DNA from: an uncultured Bacteroides sp.
Lineage (GTDB): Bacteria; Bacteroidota; Bacteroidia; Bacteroidales; Bacteroidaceae
DNA: 18,158 nucleotides
Assembly: GCA_900557355.1 (NCBI GenBank)
Contig: USSR01000051.1
Span: forward strand, 1-18,158
Reading direction: 5' to 3'
Made by a program: the position numbers and the translations under genes. Within the stretch, counting starts at the first letter, position 1, and every line of letters starts with the position of its first letter. A model generated the notes under the pieces. It was given only the letters and a program-made list of their open reading frames with translations. It ran no database searches and was not told the DNA's origin. Shown one piece after another: positions 1-6,913 of the stretch.

Positions 1-546
1 TTCTTCGGGAATCACCTTCACATACGAACCGCGATCAAAAGCATCTATCACGATATACGCATCTTTCGTTTCGGGAAAAGTGAACCGGAAATAAGCACAA
101 CGTTCTGTCGGAGCAATTTCCGTTGTCAGATTATATTCTGACAAATAAACACTATAATAATAAGGAGTTGCCTTCTCTGCCTTATGCGAGAACCAGCAGG
201 CACGCTGCTCCTGATCAATTCTCAATCGTCCCGTCATTGGCATGATTGAAAACTGTCCGTAGTCATTGATCCAGGGACTGGGCTGGTGGGTTTGCTTGAA
301 GCCACGGATTTTATCCGAAGCGTAAGTATATGCCCAGCCATCACCCATTTTGCCAGTCTGCGGCATCCAGAAATTCATCCCCCACGGCAATGCGATAGCA
401 GGATATGTATTCCCATTGGATAACGAGATTTTAGAGTCGGTTCCCATCAAAGGATTCACGTAGTCGACAGGTTGTTTCTGCGCGAAAAGGAAATAAGTGC
501 CCAATAACAGGGCACCTCCGAGAGACAAGAGTTTCTTTTTATTCAT
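1..546 (-). CDS. GH92 alpha-mannosidase, N-terminal part (cut by window edge)
   Basis: Exo-acting calcium-dependent alpha-mannosidases of family GH92 remove terminal mannose, usually in the Bacteroides periplasm. Only the first 182 residues are in the window. They start MNKKKLL and show a type I signal peptide (hydrophobic core about 6-20, cleavage near the FAQ at 21-23). The mature start QPVDYVNPLMGTDS, then NTYPAIALPWGMNFWMPQTG, is the family's N-terminal beta-sandwich signature. The usual HTHLSG-type segment is replaced by GFKQTHQPSPWINDYGQF, so this belongs to a divergent GH92 subgroup whose linkage preference I cannot read. It is the last visible gene of the susCD operon, 76 bp after the GH31 stop. 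The ATG at 546 is the only start in front of the signal peptide. Family assignment is strong; specificity is unknown. Confidence 0.88.
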   Translation of the reverse strand, partial: MNKKKLLSLGGALLLGTYFLFAQKQPVDYVNPLMGTDSKISLSNGNTYPAIALPWGMNFWMPQTGKMGDGWAYTYASDKIRGFKQTHQPSPWINDYGQFSIMPMTGRLRIDQEQRACWFSHKAEKATPYYYSVYLSEYNLTTEIAPTERCAYFRFTFPETKDAYIVIDAFDRGSYVKVIPEE

Positions 547-622
547 GGTTTGTGAATTAAGTATAATATTATATATTACTTTATTCGGTGATATTCATAA
601 GCGAGCACGAAAAGAAATCTAT

Positions 623-3145
623 TTATTGTTCATATTTAATCAACTGTAAGAACCATTTCACCTCATCCTCATTTAGTTTTTGAACATCTTTCAACAGGGC
701 AGGCAAGTTTTTATAACTCTTCCAAAACTCAGCAGACAAATCATCCAAATTCTCTGGTGTGTAACGTATAGCCTCCTTGATGCTGCCCAATTTGCAAAAG
801 TCCGGTTGAAAAACAATATAAGAATTACGATATTTCAATTTCTCCATCGCCTTAGCTACACGTTTGGCAGCACCAAATAATCCATCCAAATTGACTTCGG
901 AAGCAGGATATTCAATTGCAACCACTTTTTCTCTATTACAATCTTTCTGCGGAATATCTACCAACAGAGCGAATTCTTCATTCAGGTAAACGAAATCTTG
1001 TTTCTGTCCGTCTACTGTCACACTTTCAGGTATAGCCGAAGCAAGAACCTTTACCTGATAAGAACGTTGTGCAGGCATTTCCTTATAAGAACCTTTACGC
1101 GGACTAATAGTTAGCGTCAGTTTTGAGCCCGTCTTTTCAGAGTGAATAGCAGTCGTAGCAAATTCCTTCTGATAATTTTTATCATCGCCATTGTCCTCGT
1201 ACAATGTAAATTCAGAAGAAGTCTTACCCGGAATAACATTCAAAACAATCGTTTCATCCTTACCGTTCAGATTCATCACTTTATCGTTGTACATCGGCAG
1301 TACCGCACCTGCTTTAATATAAATGGGGTATTCGTCAAGAGCGAAATAACGAGTCAATACTTGTCCCCCTTGCAACGTCTTTCCGGAAGCAAATTCATAC
1401 CATTGTCCCTCCGGAAGCCATACTTTCACTTCGGTATAACCATCCTTCATAGGTGAAGTTGCAGGAGCTACCATTACATCATTACCAAACATATATTGAT
1501 TGCGGTAATCATAAGCTTCTTGCGTTTCCGGATAATCATAATACATTGGGCGACAGAGTGACAGTCCTGTTTCATAAGCCTCACGAGCCATTGTGTAAAT
1601 ATAAGGTACCATATTATAACGCTGGCGAATGATGCCACGCAAAATATCAGATACCTCATTACTAAATACCCAAGGCTCTTTTGTCAAACCAGCAATCTTC
1701 GTACTATGTGAACGTAAAATAGGACTAAAAGCGCCAAATTGCATCCAACGAACATACAATTCCGGATCAATATGGTCTACACCCTGGTGACCTCCTATAT
1801 CATGACTCCAATAACCATAAAGTACATTACTGGCAGTAGAGTTGAAGTAAGTCTGGTAATCGAGACTAGCCCAGGAAATAAATGTATCACCCGAAAAGCC
1901 CACCTGATAACGATGATTTCCAAGTCCTCCCCAACGATGATAAATCAATGGACGCGTCTGACGTTCACGCTCCATTTGGGAGAAAAATATATAATTCAGC
2001 CACCAAGTATTACTTAGATTTTTCACTTCTTTATCAAATGGTTCCTGCTGCCAATCCAGCCACCAAAAATCTATTCCGGCATTGTTCATAGGCATTAGAA
2101 CATTCTTGAACATACTTTTTATGAAACTCTTTTTTGAAGATATCCAAGGTATTTCCTGTTTAGTAGCCGGATCCACTCCATTATCACGCGCCACAGCTTC
2201 ATATTGTTCTTCGTAACTACGGACTCCTTCTGCAGGATGCAGGTTAAGGGTAACACGTAGTCCATTGTCAGCTTTCAAATCTTTAAGGAGTTTACGATAA
2301 TCAGGAAACAACTCTTTGTTCCATGTCCATCCGGTCCAACTCCCCCGTCCCTTATCTGTATAATGCCAGTCCATATCTATTACAAGCACATCCAAAGGAA
2401 TATTATAGTTTTCAAAATTCTTGCATAATTCTCGCAATTCATGATCACTATACATCCAATAACGACTCCACCAATAACCGAAAGCATAACGGGGAGGAAG
2501 AGGCATACGGCCGGCAAAAAGAGTATAGTCTTTCAATGCAGCTTTATAATCATGTCCATAAGCCATAAAATACCAGTCTTGAGCCCCCTCAACATGTTCA
2601 CGAGTCTTCACCCAATTCCAGTTATCCGCATCACCATCGAAAAGAAAATTGTTGGAGTCATCTAAGCAAGTCCACCCGTCTTTAGCAAGAAGCCCATCTT
2701 CCAAATCCGCTTTGTGCCCCCAACACTTATCCCCGTCCCATCCGTCAAGTGTACGAGTCGTGCCTTTCAGATTATACTGTTGCTTCATACCTGGCTTCCA
2801 AACGAAAGCAGGTGTCAACCCTTTCATCGAAGAAATCTGAAGATTCTCGGCAGTGAAAGCACCACTATTTTTTTTATAATGCAGTTTCATTTTAGAGGTA
2901 GAAAGCTCAATCCATGCACCTTTCTTTAGTTTGAATTTAACTGCCGGATAATTACGTTCTACAGCCAAGAAAGAGTGTTGATTAATGAATTTACCATCAG
3001 GAGCATACTCCATACGAATTGTACCGTCAGAAATGACTGTAAAACGTACATTCGTATCCTCATAGGCAACGTTATTCGATTTTTCTTGTGCACCCAAGGA
3101 AATTGAAAAGAAAGTTATCAAAAAGAACAAGTAAAAGTTCTTCAT
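623..3145 (-). CDS. GH31 family alpha-glycosidase (840 aa), exported, with helical C-terminal tail
   Basis: Retaining exo-alpha-glycosidase of clan GH-D; members act on alpha-glucosides, xylosides, galactosides or sulfoquinovosides. A type I signal peptide (1-20, ending LGAQ) points to the periplasm. The N-terminal beta-sandwich spans about 25-210 and the (beta/alpha)8 barrel about 215-560. Active-site landmarks are VLVIDMDWH (253-261), the probable nucleophile Asp364 in WWLDWQQEP, the probable acid/base Asp420 in GFSGDTF, and SHDIGG (447-452). Beta-domains follow to about 745. A predicted all-helical stretch (about 750-840, rich in Lys, Leu and Glu) then extends beyond the usual family end. 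The nucleophile motif WLDWQQE differs from the classic WIDMNE/WNDVNE, so this is a different subfamily from the second GH31 in the window, and I do not assign a substrate. It follows the small lipoprotein gene after a 116-bp gap with a hairpin and precedes GH92. Confidence 0.92.
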   Translation of the reverse strand: MKNFYLFFLITFFSISLGAQEKSNNVAYEDTNVRFTVISDGTIRMEYAPDGKFINQHSFLAVERNYPAVKFKLKKGAWIELSTSKMKLHYKKNSGAFTAENLQISSMKGLTPAFVWKPGMKQQYNLKGTTRTLDGWDGDKCWGHKADLEDGLLAKDGWTCLDDSNNFLFDGDADNWNWVKTREHVEGAQDWYFMAYGHDYKAALKDYTLFAGRMPLPPRYAFGYWWSRYWMYSDHELRELCKNFENYNIPLDVLVIDMDWHYTDKGRGSWTGWTWNKELFPDYRKLLKDLKADNGLRVTLNLHPAEGVRSYEEQYEAVARDNGVDPATKQEIPWISSKKSFIKSMFKNVLMPMNNAGIDFWWLDWQQEPFDKEVKNLSNTWWLNYIFFSQMERERQTRPLIYHRWGGLGNHRYQVGFSGDTFISWASLDYQTYFNSTASNVLYGYWSHDIGGHQGVDHIDPELYVRWMQFGAFSPILRSHSTKIAGLTKEPWVFSNEVSDILRGIIRQRYNMVPYIYTMAREAYETGLSLCRPMYYDYPETQEAYDYRNQYMFGNDVMVAPATSPMKDGYTEVKVWLPEGQWYEFASGKTLQGGQVLTRYFALDEYPIYIKAGAVLPMYNDKVMNLNGKDETIVLNVIPGKTSSEFTLYEDNGDDKNYQKEFATTAIHSEKTGSKLTLTISPRKGSYKEMPAQRSYQVKVLASAIPESVTVDGQKQDFVYLNEEFALLVDIPQKDCNREKVVAIEYPASEVNLDGLFGAAKRVAKAMEKLKYRNSYIVFQPDFCKLGSIKEAIRYTPENLDDLSAEFWKSYKNLPALLKDVQKLNEDEVKWFLQLIKYEQ

Positions 3146-3195
3146 CTGCTTGAATTTTGAATAATGAATAATTGGTTTGGTTTAGAATATTAAGG

Positions 3196-3244
3196 CATCT
3201 CTTCCACTTTTCATGCAAAAATACAAAAAAAGAAAGAAGAGATG
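3196..3244 (-). promoter_or_regulatory. Intercistronic inverted repeat before the GH31 gene
   Basis: The arms CATCTCTTC (3196-3204) and GAAGAGATG (3236-3244) are perfectly complementary over 9 bp, with a 31-nt loop that is U-rich in the minus-strand transcript. No U-tract follows the stem, so it does not look like a standard intrinsic terminator. It sits in the 116-bp gap between the 158-aa lipoprotein gene and GH31 (840 aa). It may be a processing, stability or attenuation element; function is inferred only from position. Confidence 0.4.
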
Positions 3245-3261
3245 TTTGAATTTACACAGAA

Positions 3262-3738
3262 TCAATCTCTGGTAACATGAATGACAGCCGTTTTCACACT
3301 GCCTTCTTCGGCTAAAGCAGTAGAAATAGACAGATCAATAGGAGTTGCAGTGATGCTAATAACAACATCATAGGTACCTGTTTGTGTAAAGCCAGCTTTT
3401 GTCAAGTAGTCTTTTAATTGAACTTTACTTATGGTCATACTCAACACATTAAGTTCTTCTTCAACTGTCACCTCGTTGTTCAAGACTTCTGTGACAATAT
3501 TCTCTGTATCAGAATCACTGGCTTTAGTAAATGCTACCGTATAAGTGGCATTACCTACATCTACCCAACGGAAAGCTATAAATTGAGGAGTGGTAAGATC
3601 TGTCATGTCCAACGTATACTCATCGGCCTCTATAATTAAACTTTTAGGTGAAGGAACACCGGCCCCATCTTCGTCAACGCAAGACTGAAAGCCCACAAAT
3701 AGTAGTAAAGATACTACCAAACGATATAAATGTTTCAT
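3262..3738 (-). CDS. Small lipoprotein with a single SusE-type N-terminal Ig domain
   Basis: A 158-residue predicted lipoprotein: signal peptide 1-19 with lipobox FQS-Cys20, then acidic VDEDG, consistent with surface export in Bacteroidota. The remainder is one beta-rich domain with the pattern of the SusE N-terminal Ig domain: SLIIEADEYTLDM, then FRWVDVGNATYTVAF, then a Thr/Val-rich region ending TAVIHVT. The neighbouring 381-aa protein has the same type of domain at about 36-155, but this one stops there and has no glycan-binding domains. I chose the ATG at 3738; the frame could begin at a TTG nine bases earlier, which is less likely. It lies 63 bp after the SusE-like gene, behind a strong hairpin. 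Role unknown: possibly an accessory part of the SusCD complex. I find no leftover downstream sequence that would mark it as a broken gene. Confidence 0.75.
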   Translation of the reverse strand: MKHLYRLVVSLLLFVGFQSCVDEDGAGVPSPKSLIIEADEYTLDMTDLTTPQFIAFRWVDVGNATYTVAFTKASDSDTENIVTEVLNNEVTVEEELNVLSMTISKVQLKDYLTKAGFTQTGTYDVVISITATPIDLSISTALAEEGSVKTAVIHVTRD

Positions 3739-3768
3739 TGTAATCAAGATTTATAGTATTCAAGTTTT

Positions 3769-3791
3769 GAAGCCGGAATTCTTCCGGCTTC
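3769..3791 (-). promoter_or_regulatory. Perfect 10-bp-stem hairpin between the two SusE-type genes
   Basis: GAAGCCGGAA (3769-3778) and TTCCGGCTTC (3782-3791) form a perfect 10-bp stem around a 3-nt loop, much more GC-rich than its surroundings. In the minus-strand mRNA it starts 10 nt after the stop codon of the 381-aa SusE-like gene and is followed by AAAACTTG, not a U-tract. It is probably a 3'-end stabilising or partial-termination element that sets susCDE expression above that of the downstream genes. The structure is seen; the role is inferred. Confidence 0.6.
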
Positions 3792-3801
3792 CATTCTTTT
3801 A

Positions 3802-4947
3802 TTAGTTTGCAGGAACAAACTCTGTATGCATATCTTTCACATCCAAACAGAAAGTAAACTTGTAACGACCACTTACAGTAGGAACCCACTTGAGGTCACC
3901 GCCATCTTTTTCCAGACGATACTTTGTCAAGTCATGATTTGTTAACGGATCGGTAGCGGCCTCCGGAGCAAAGAAGAACGGATCTTCACCCCAACTTGAA
4001 CCTCCAAGACTGATTTTTATTTCACCGCCAGCATTGAACTCACCTGTCCAAGAATACAGGTGTGGATTACGAGCATTCTCTATTTTGAAAAGACCATCAC
4101 CACTATTAAGAGTCCAACCAACAGAACAACCATTACCTACCATATACATTGTTTCAGGAACAGGTAGTTCTAAAATTTCCATCATACGGCAATCATTATA
4201 ATCGTTATTAGTGTCCACAATGAAAGTGCGACGTCCTGTTTCTGTATTAGTAAATTCTGTAATTTCACCCTCATTCAAATAGACCATATGAAGACCATCT
4301 CCACTATTACCGTAGGCAGGATAATCTCCACCTGCTACTGTAATAAAATGATACGCACAAGGAGTCACATCAAATGTACCCTCATAAATACCGGTTCCCA
4401 TGTTGCGTTGTCCTAGCCGTTGAGTTGAGACTTTACCCTCATTATCTGTCATGTGAATGTAAATATAAGTAGGATACTTCTCATAACCCGACACAGTAAA
4501 TTCTACCGTGGACGATTCCGGCTTTATGTATTTGTCCGCATTATGAACGGTACAAACGACTTGTGCAGTAACTTTAACCTCTTGCCCCGGCAACACCCAA
4601 GTACCAATAATAGCATTAAGTTCATCATGCGTGAAACTCTTTTTCCGATCAGTATCCAATTCATAAAAATCGGTATTATTTGCACTTTTATTTGCCGTAG
4701 CATACAAACGTAACGAGTAGGTCACTAAGTCAGTCTCATTGACCGGACTACTAGCGGCATCCCAAGTAAAGGTTATCGCAGTTTCGTCTTCCTTTCCTTT
4801 ATCCAACACCAGCTTATCGGTAGAAGCTACAATATGCATCTCGTCAGGCTGTTCGTCCAGCGTGAAGTACTCTGGATCTTCATTACAGGCTGTCGCCACT
4901 CCTAATATGCTGCACAACCCCATTATTTGATAGAATATCTTCTTCAT
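3802..4947 (-). CDS. SusE/SusF-like surface glycan-binding lipoprotein
   Basis: A 381-residue outer-membrane lipoprotein that probably binds the target glycan at the cell surface next to SusCD. The signal peptide ends at lipobox ATA-Cys21, followed by the acidic NEDPE. Domain order: a SusE-type Ig stalk (about 36-155, with AITFTWDAASSP and STVEFTVSGYE), a middle beta domain (about 158-260, YIYIHMTDNEGKV to MMEILEL), and a C-terminal SusE/SusF-type starch-binding-like domain (about 264-381, MYMVGNGCSVGW to YKFTFCLDVKDMHTEF). The Trp and Tyr residues in the last domain are candidate sugar-stacking residues. It lies 36 bp after susD, the usual place for a surface glycan-binding protein. It is shorter than multi-CBM SusF proteins but normal for SusE-like ones. 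The ligand is not readable; alpha-mannan is inferred from the neighbours. Confidence 0.85.
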   Translation of the reverse strand: MKKIFYQIMGLCSILGVATACNEDPEYFTLDEQPDEMHIVASTDKLVLDKGKEDETAITFTWDAASSPVNETDLVTYSLRLYATANKSANNTDFYELDTDRKKSFTHDELNAIIGTWVLPGQEVKVTAQVVCTVHNADKYIKPESSTVEFTVSGYEKYPTYIYIHMTDNEGKVSTQRLGQRNMGTGIYEGTFDVTPCAYHFITVAGGDYPAYGNSGDGLHMVYLNEGEITEFTNTETGRRTFIVDTNNDYNDCRMMEILELPVPETMYMVGNGCSVGWTLNSGDGLFKIENARNPHLYSWTGEFNAGGEIKISLGGSSWGEDPFFFAPEAATDPLTNHDLTKYRLEKDGGDLKWVPTVSGRYKFTFCLDVKDMHTEFVPAN

Positions 4948-4983
4948 AATTTTTTACTTCATTAAATAATTGATTGTTATTCA

Positions 4984-6891
4984 CTATTCGAGCCAGAACG
5001 GAGTTTGCACCAAATTCGGGTTCTTCTCATATTCATCAATAAAGACTGGCATCCAATAGTAACATCTTTTCCATACACGAGTCTGATAAACGGTACGTTT
5101 GAAGAAAGTCTCATTGGTAGTTCCCTCTGAATTCATACCATAATCATCACCAATCATTTCCGGTGTATTTTCCACATCTTTCCAACGACGAAGATCGTAC
5201 CAGCGATTGTTCTCCAAACAAAGTTCAGCTTTGACAACTTTACGCACAGCTGCTTGCGTGTTCTCTATATGTATAAAATTCTCATCCAAGTCAGAGACAG
5301 CGTCAAATGTGTACTGACGCACACCTGCCCGTTCTCTTACCTTATTTAAATATTTTAAGCACAATTCACGGGCAGCACTTGTATCATAGGCCTCATTATT
5401 AGCTTCGGCATAATCCAAATAAGTGAAAGCCAACCGATAAGTGAAACCTTGACGACTAGTATATACACCTGTTTTTTTGTTATCGGTCATACAAAGACTC
5501 TTACGAACCAAATAACCATTTTGAGGAGCATCATGAGGCGAGCTGGTACGAATATTGTCTTTTCCGTTGTAGAAGAAGTCATACGGACGCTTCGCACATT
5601 CTTGCCAAGATCCATGGAAAGAAACAGCATTATAAAAACGAGGTTCGCGGTTGCAATACATCTTATAGATTCCGGCAGCAGTTATTTCTCCCTCTTTACC
5701 GGTACCATAAGACCAGCTAGTATTACGTTTATCTACATTTTCCGAGAATCCCTTTTCTGAATAAGATTCATCCTCAAGAATAGGTAATCCCCTTCTTGTG
5801 AAAAATGCATCAACCAATCCTTGATAGACTCCTTGACCACCACCGCCACTGAATTCACGTGTGGAAGCTCCATAAAGGAAAAAATCAAAGTAACCGTTTC
5901 CTTTTGTTACCGGGAAAGTAATTTCTCGGTTTCCTTCACTCCATTTCTTGATATGGACATTATAGGTAGACATGAATGGATCGTTCTCACCGGTAGGACC
6001 TGTTTCAACATACAGTTTGTATCCTGCTTTTTCCGCTTCATCAATACAAAGCTTGCAAGCCTCGGCTGCTTTTACCCATTTGTTGGGATCGTAAGTCGGA
6101 TTGAATACCAGTTCCCCCGCTTTATTACGATAATCTTTGTACCATTCATTACCATTAACCAGAGGGCTAGCAGCAAACAATAACATACGAGAACGAACAG
6201 TCAGTGCCATAATCTTATTGATACGACCATATTTAGAAGGATCATCGTAGATAGCAGGCAGTGCATTTGCGGCCTCCAACATTTGTTGATCACAATAATC
6301 TACTACTTCATCAAAAGGACTTTGTCCAATCATCAAATCAGACAAGGTGAAATCACTAGGGGTGATATAATCCGGTTTAAAAGGAATAGCACCATAGTTT
6401 TCAGCCAACTGCCACCAAGCATAAGCAGTTAGGAACTTAACTTCCATCTTCATATTATCTATTTCACTCTGTGGCAAATCACTATCCGGCAAAGCATAGG
6501 CACGTTGTTGAAAAATATATCCGTGACGGATATATTGCGGCATCATACGCCAAAAATCGCCATCCCATGTCGAATTGACAGTCCATTCACCAAAGATTTT
6601 AGGAATGGTGGTTTTACCATCCCATTGCTCCCAGCGCTTTGAAGGAGTCAGGTCATCAGCAAACACTTCGTAACCATCTTTCCAGATACGCCATTTATCA
6701 GGCTCATGAATTGTGTTGTACACAAAAGCCAACCATTGATACACCTTATCTCTATTGGAAAACACCATTTCGATGTCCAGTTCCGTGTCAGGTTCTTTAT
6801 CAAGATAATCTGCACACGAAGTATTTGTCGTAAGCAGCGAAGCCGCCATAAGACCCGCTACCATATATTTTGAAAAATTGAGATGTCTCAT
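4984..6891 (-). CDS. SusD-family glycan-capture lipoprotein
   Basis: A 635-residue SusD homologue that forms the lid of the SusC transporter and captures oligosaccharides at the surface. From the ATG at 6891 (MRHLNFSKYM) there is a clean lipoprotein signal with Cys26 followed by ADYLDKEPDTELD, the typical SusD N-terminus. The TPR-region signature MKMEVKFLTAYAWWQLAENY lies near 148-167. The C-terminal signature VVKAELCLENNRWYDLRRW lies near 552-570, and the end FIDEYEKNPNLVQTPFW is the family's closing motif. A further in-frame start 45 bp upstream would overlap the susC region and put non-signal residues before the signal peptide, so I reject it. The gene begins 22 bp after the susC stop, the expected tight coupling. 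Residues that set ligand choice cannot be read from sequence. Confidence 0.95.
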   Translation of the reverse strand: MRHLNFSKYMVAGLMAASLLTTNTSCADYLDKEPDTELDIEMVFSNRDKVYQWLAFVYNTIHEPDKWRIWKDGYEVFADDLTPSKRWEQWDGKTTIPKIFGEWTVNSTWDGDFWRMMPQYIRHGYIFQQRAYALPDSDLPQSEIDNMKMEVKFLTAYAWWQLAENYGAIPFKPDYITPSDFTLSDLMIGQSPFDEVVDYCDQQMLEAANALPAIYDDPSKYGRINKIMALTVRSRMLLFAASPLVNGNEWYKDYRNKAGELVFNPTYDPNKWVKAAEACKLCIDEAEKAGYKLYVETGPTGENDPFMSTYNVHIKKWSEGNREITFPVTKGNGYFDFFLYGASTREFSGGGGQGVYQGLVDAFFTRRGLPILEDESYSEKGFSENVDKRNTSWSYGTGKEGEITAAGIYKMYCNREPRFYNAVSFHGSWQECAKRPYDFFYNGKDNIRTSSPHDAPQNGYLVRKSLCMTDNKKTGVYTSRQGFTYRLAFTYLDYAEANNEAYDTSAARELCLKYLNKVRERAGVRQYTFDAVSDLDENFIHIENTQAAVRKVVKAELCLENNRWYDLRRWKDVENTPEMIGDDYGMNSEGTTNETFFKRTVYQTRVWKRCYYWMPVFIDEYEKNPNLVQTPFWLE

Positions 6892-6913
6892 AAAATTGTT
6901 TTTGAGGTTTAGT

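Noticed and set aside
3262..3738. The 158-aa SusE-like gene as a pseudogene or truncated duplicate
   Set aside because: It has an intact signal peptide, start and stop and a complete single domain. The downstream gap shows no remains of further SusE domains.
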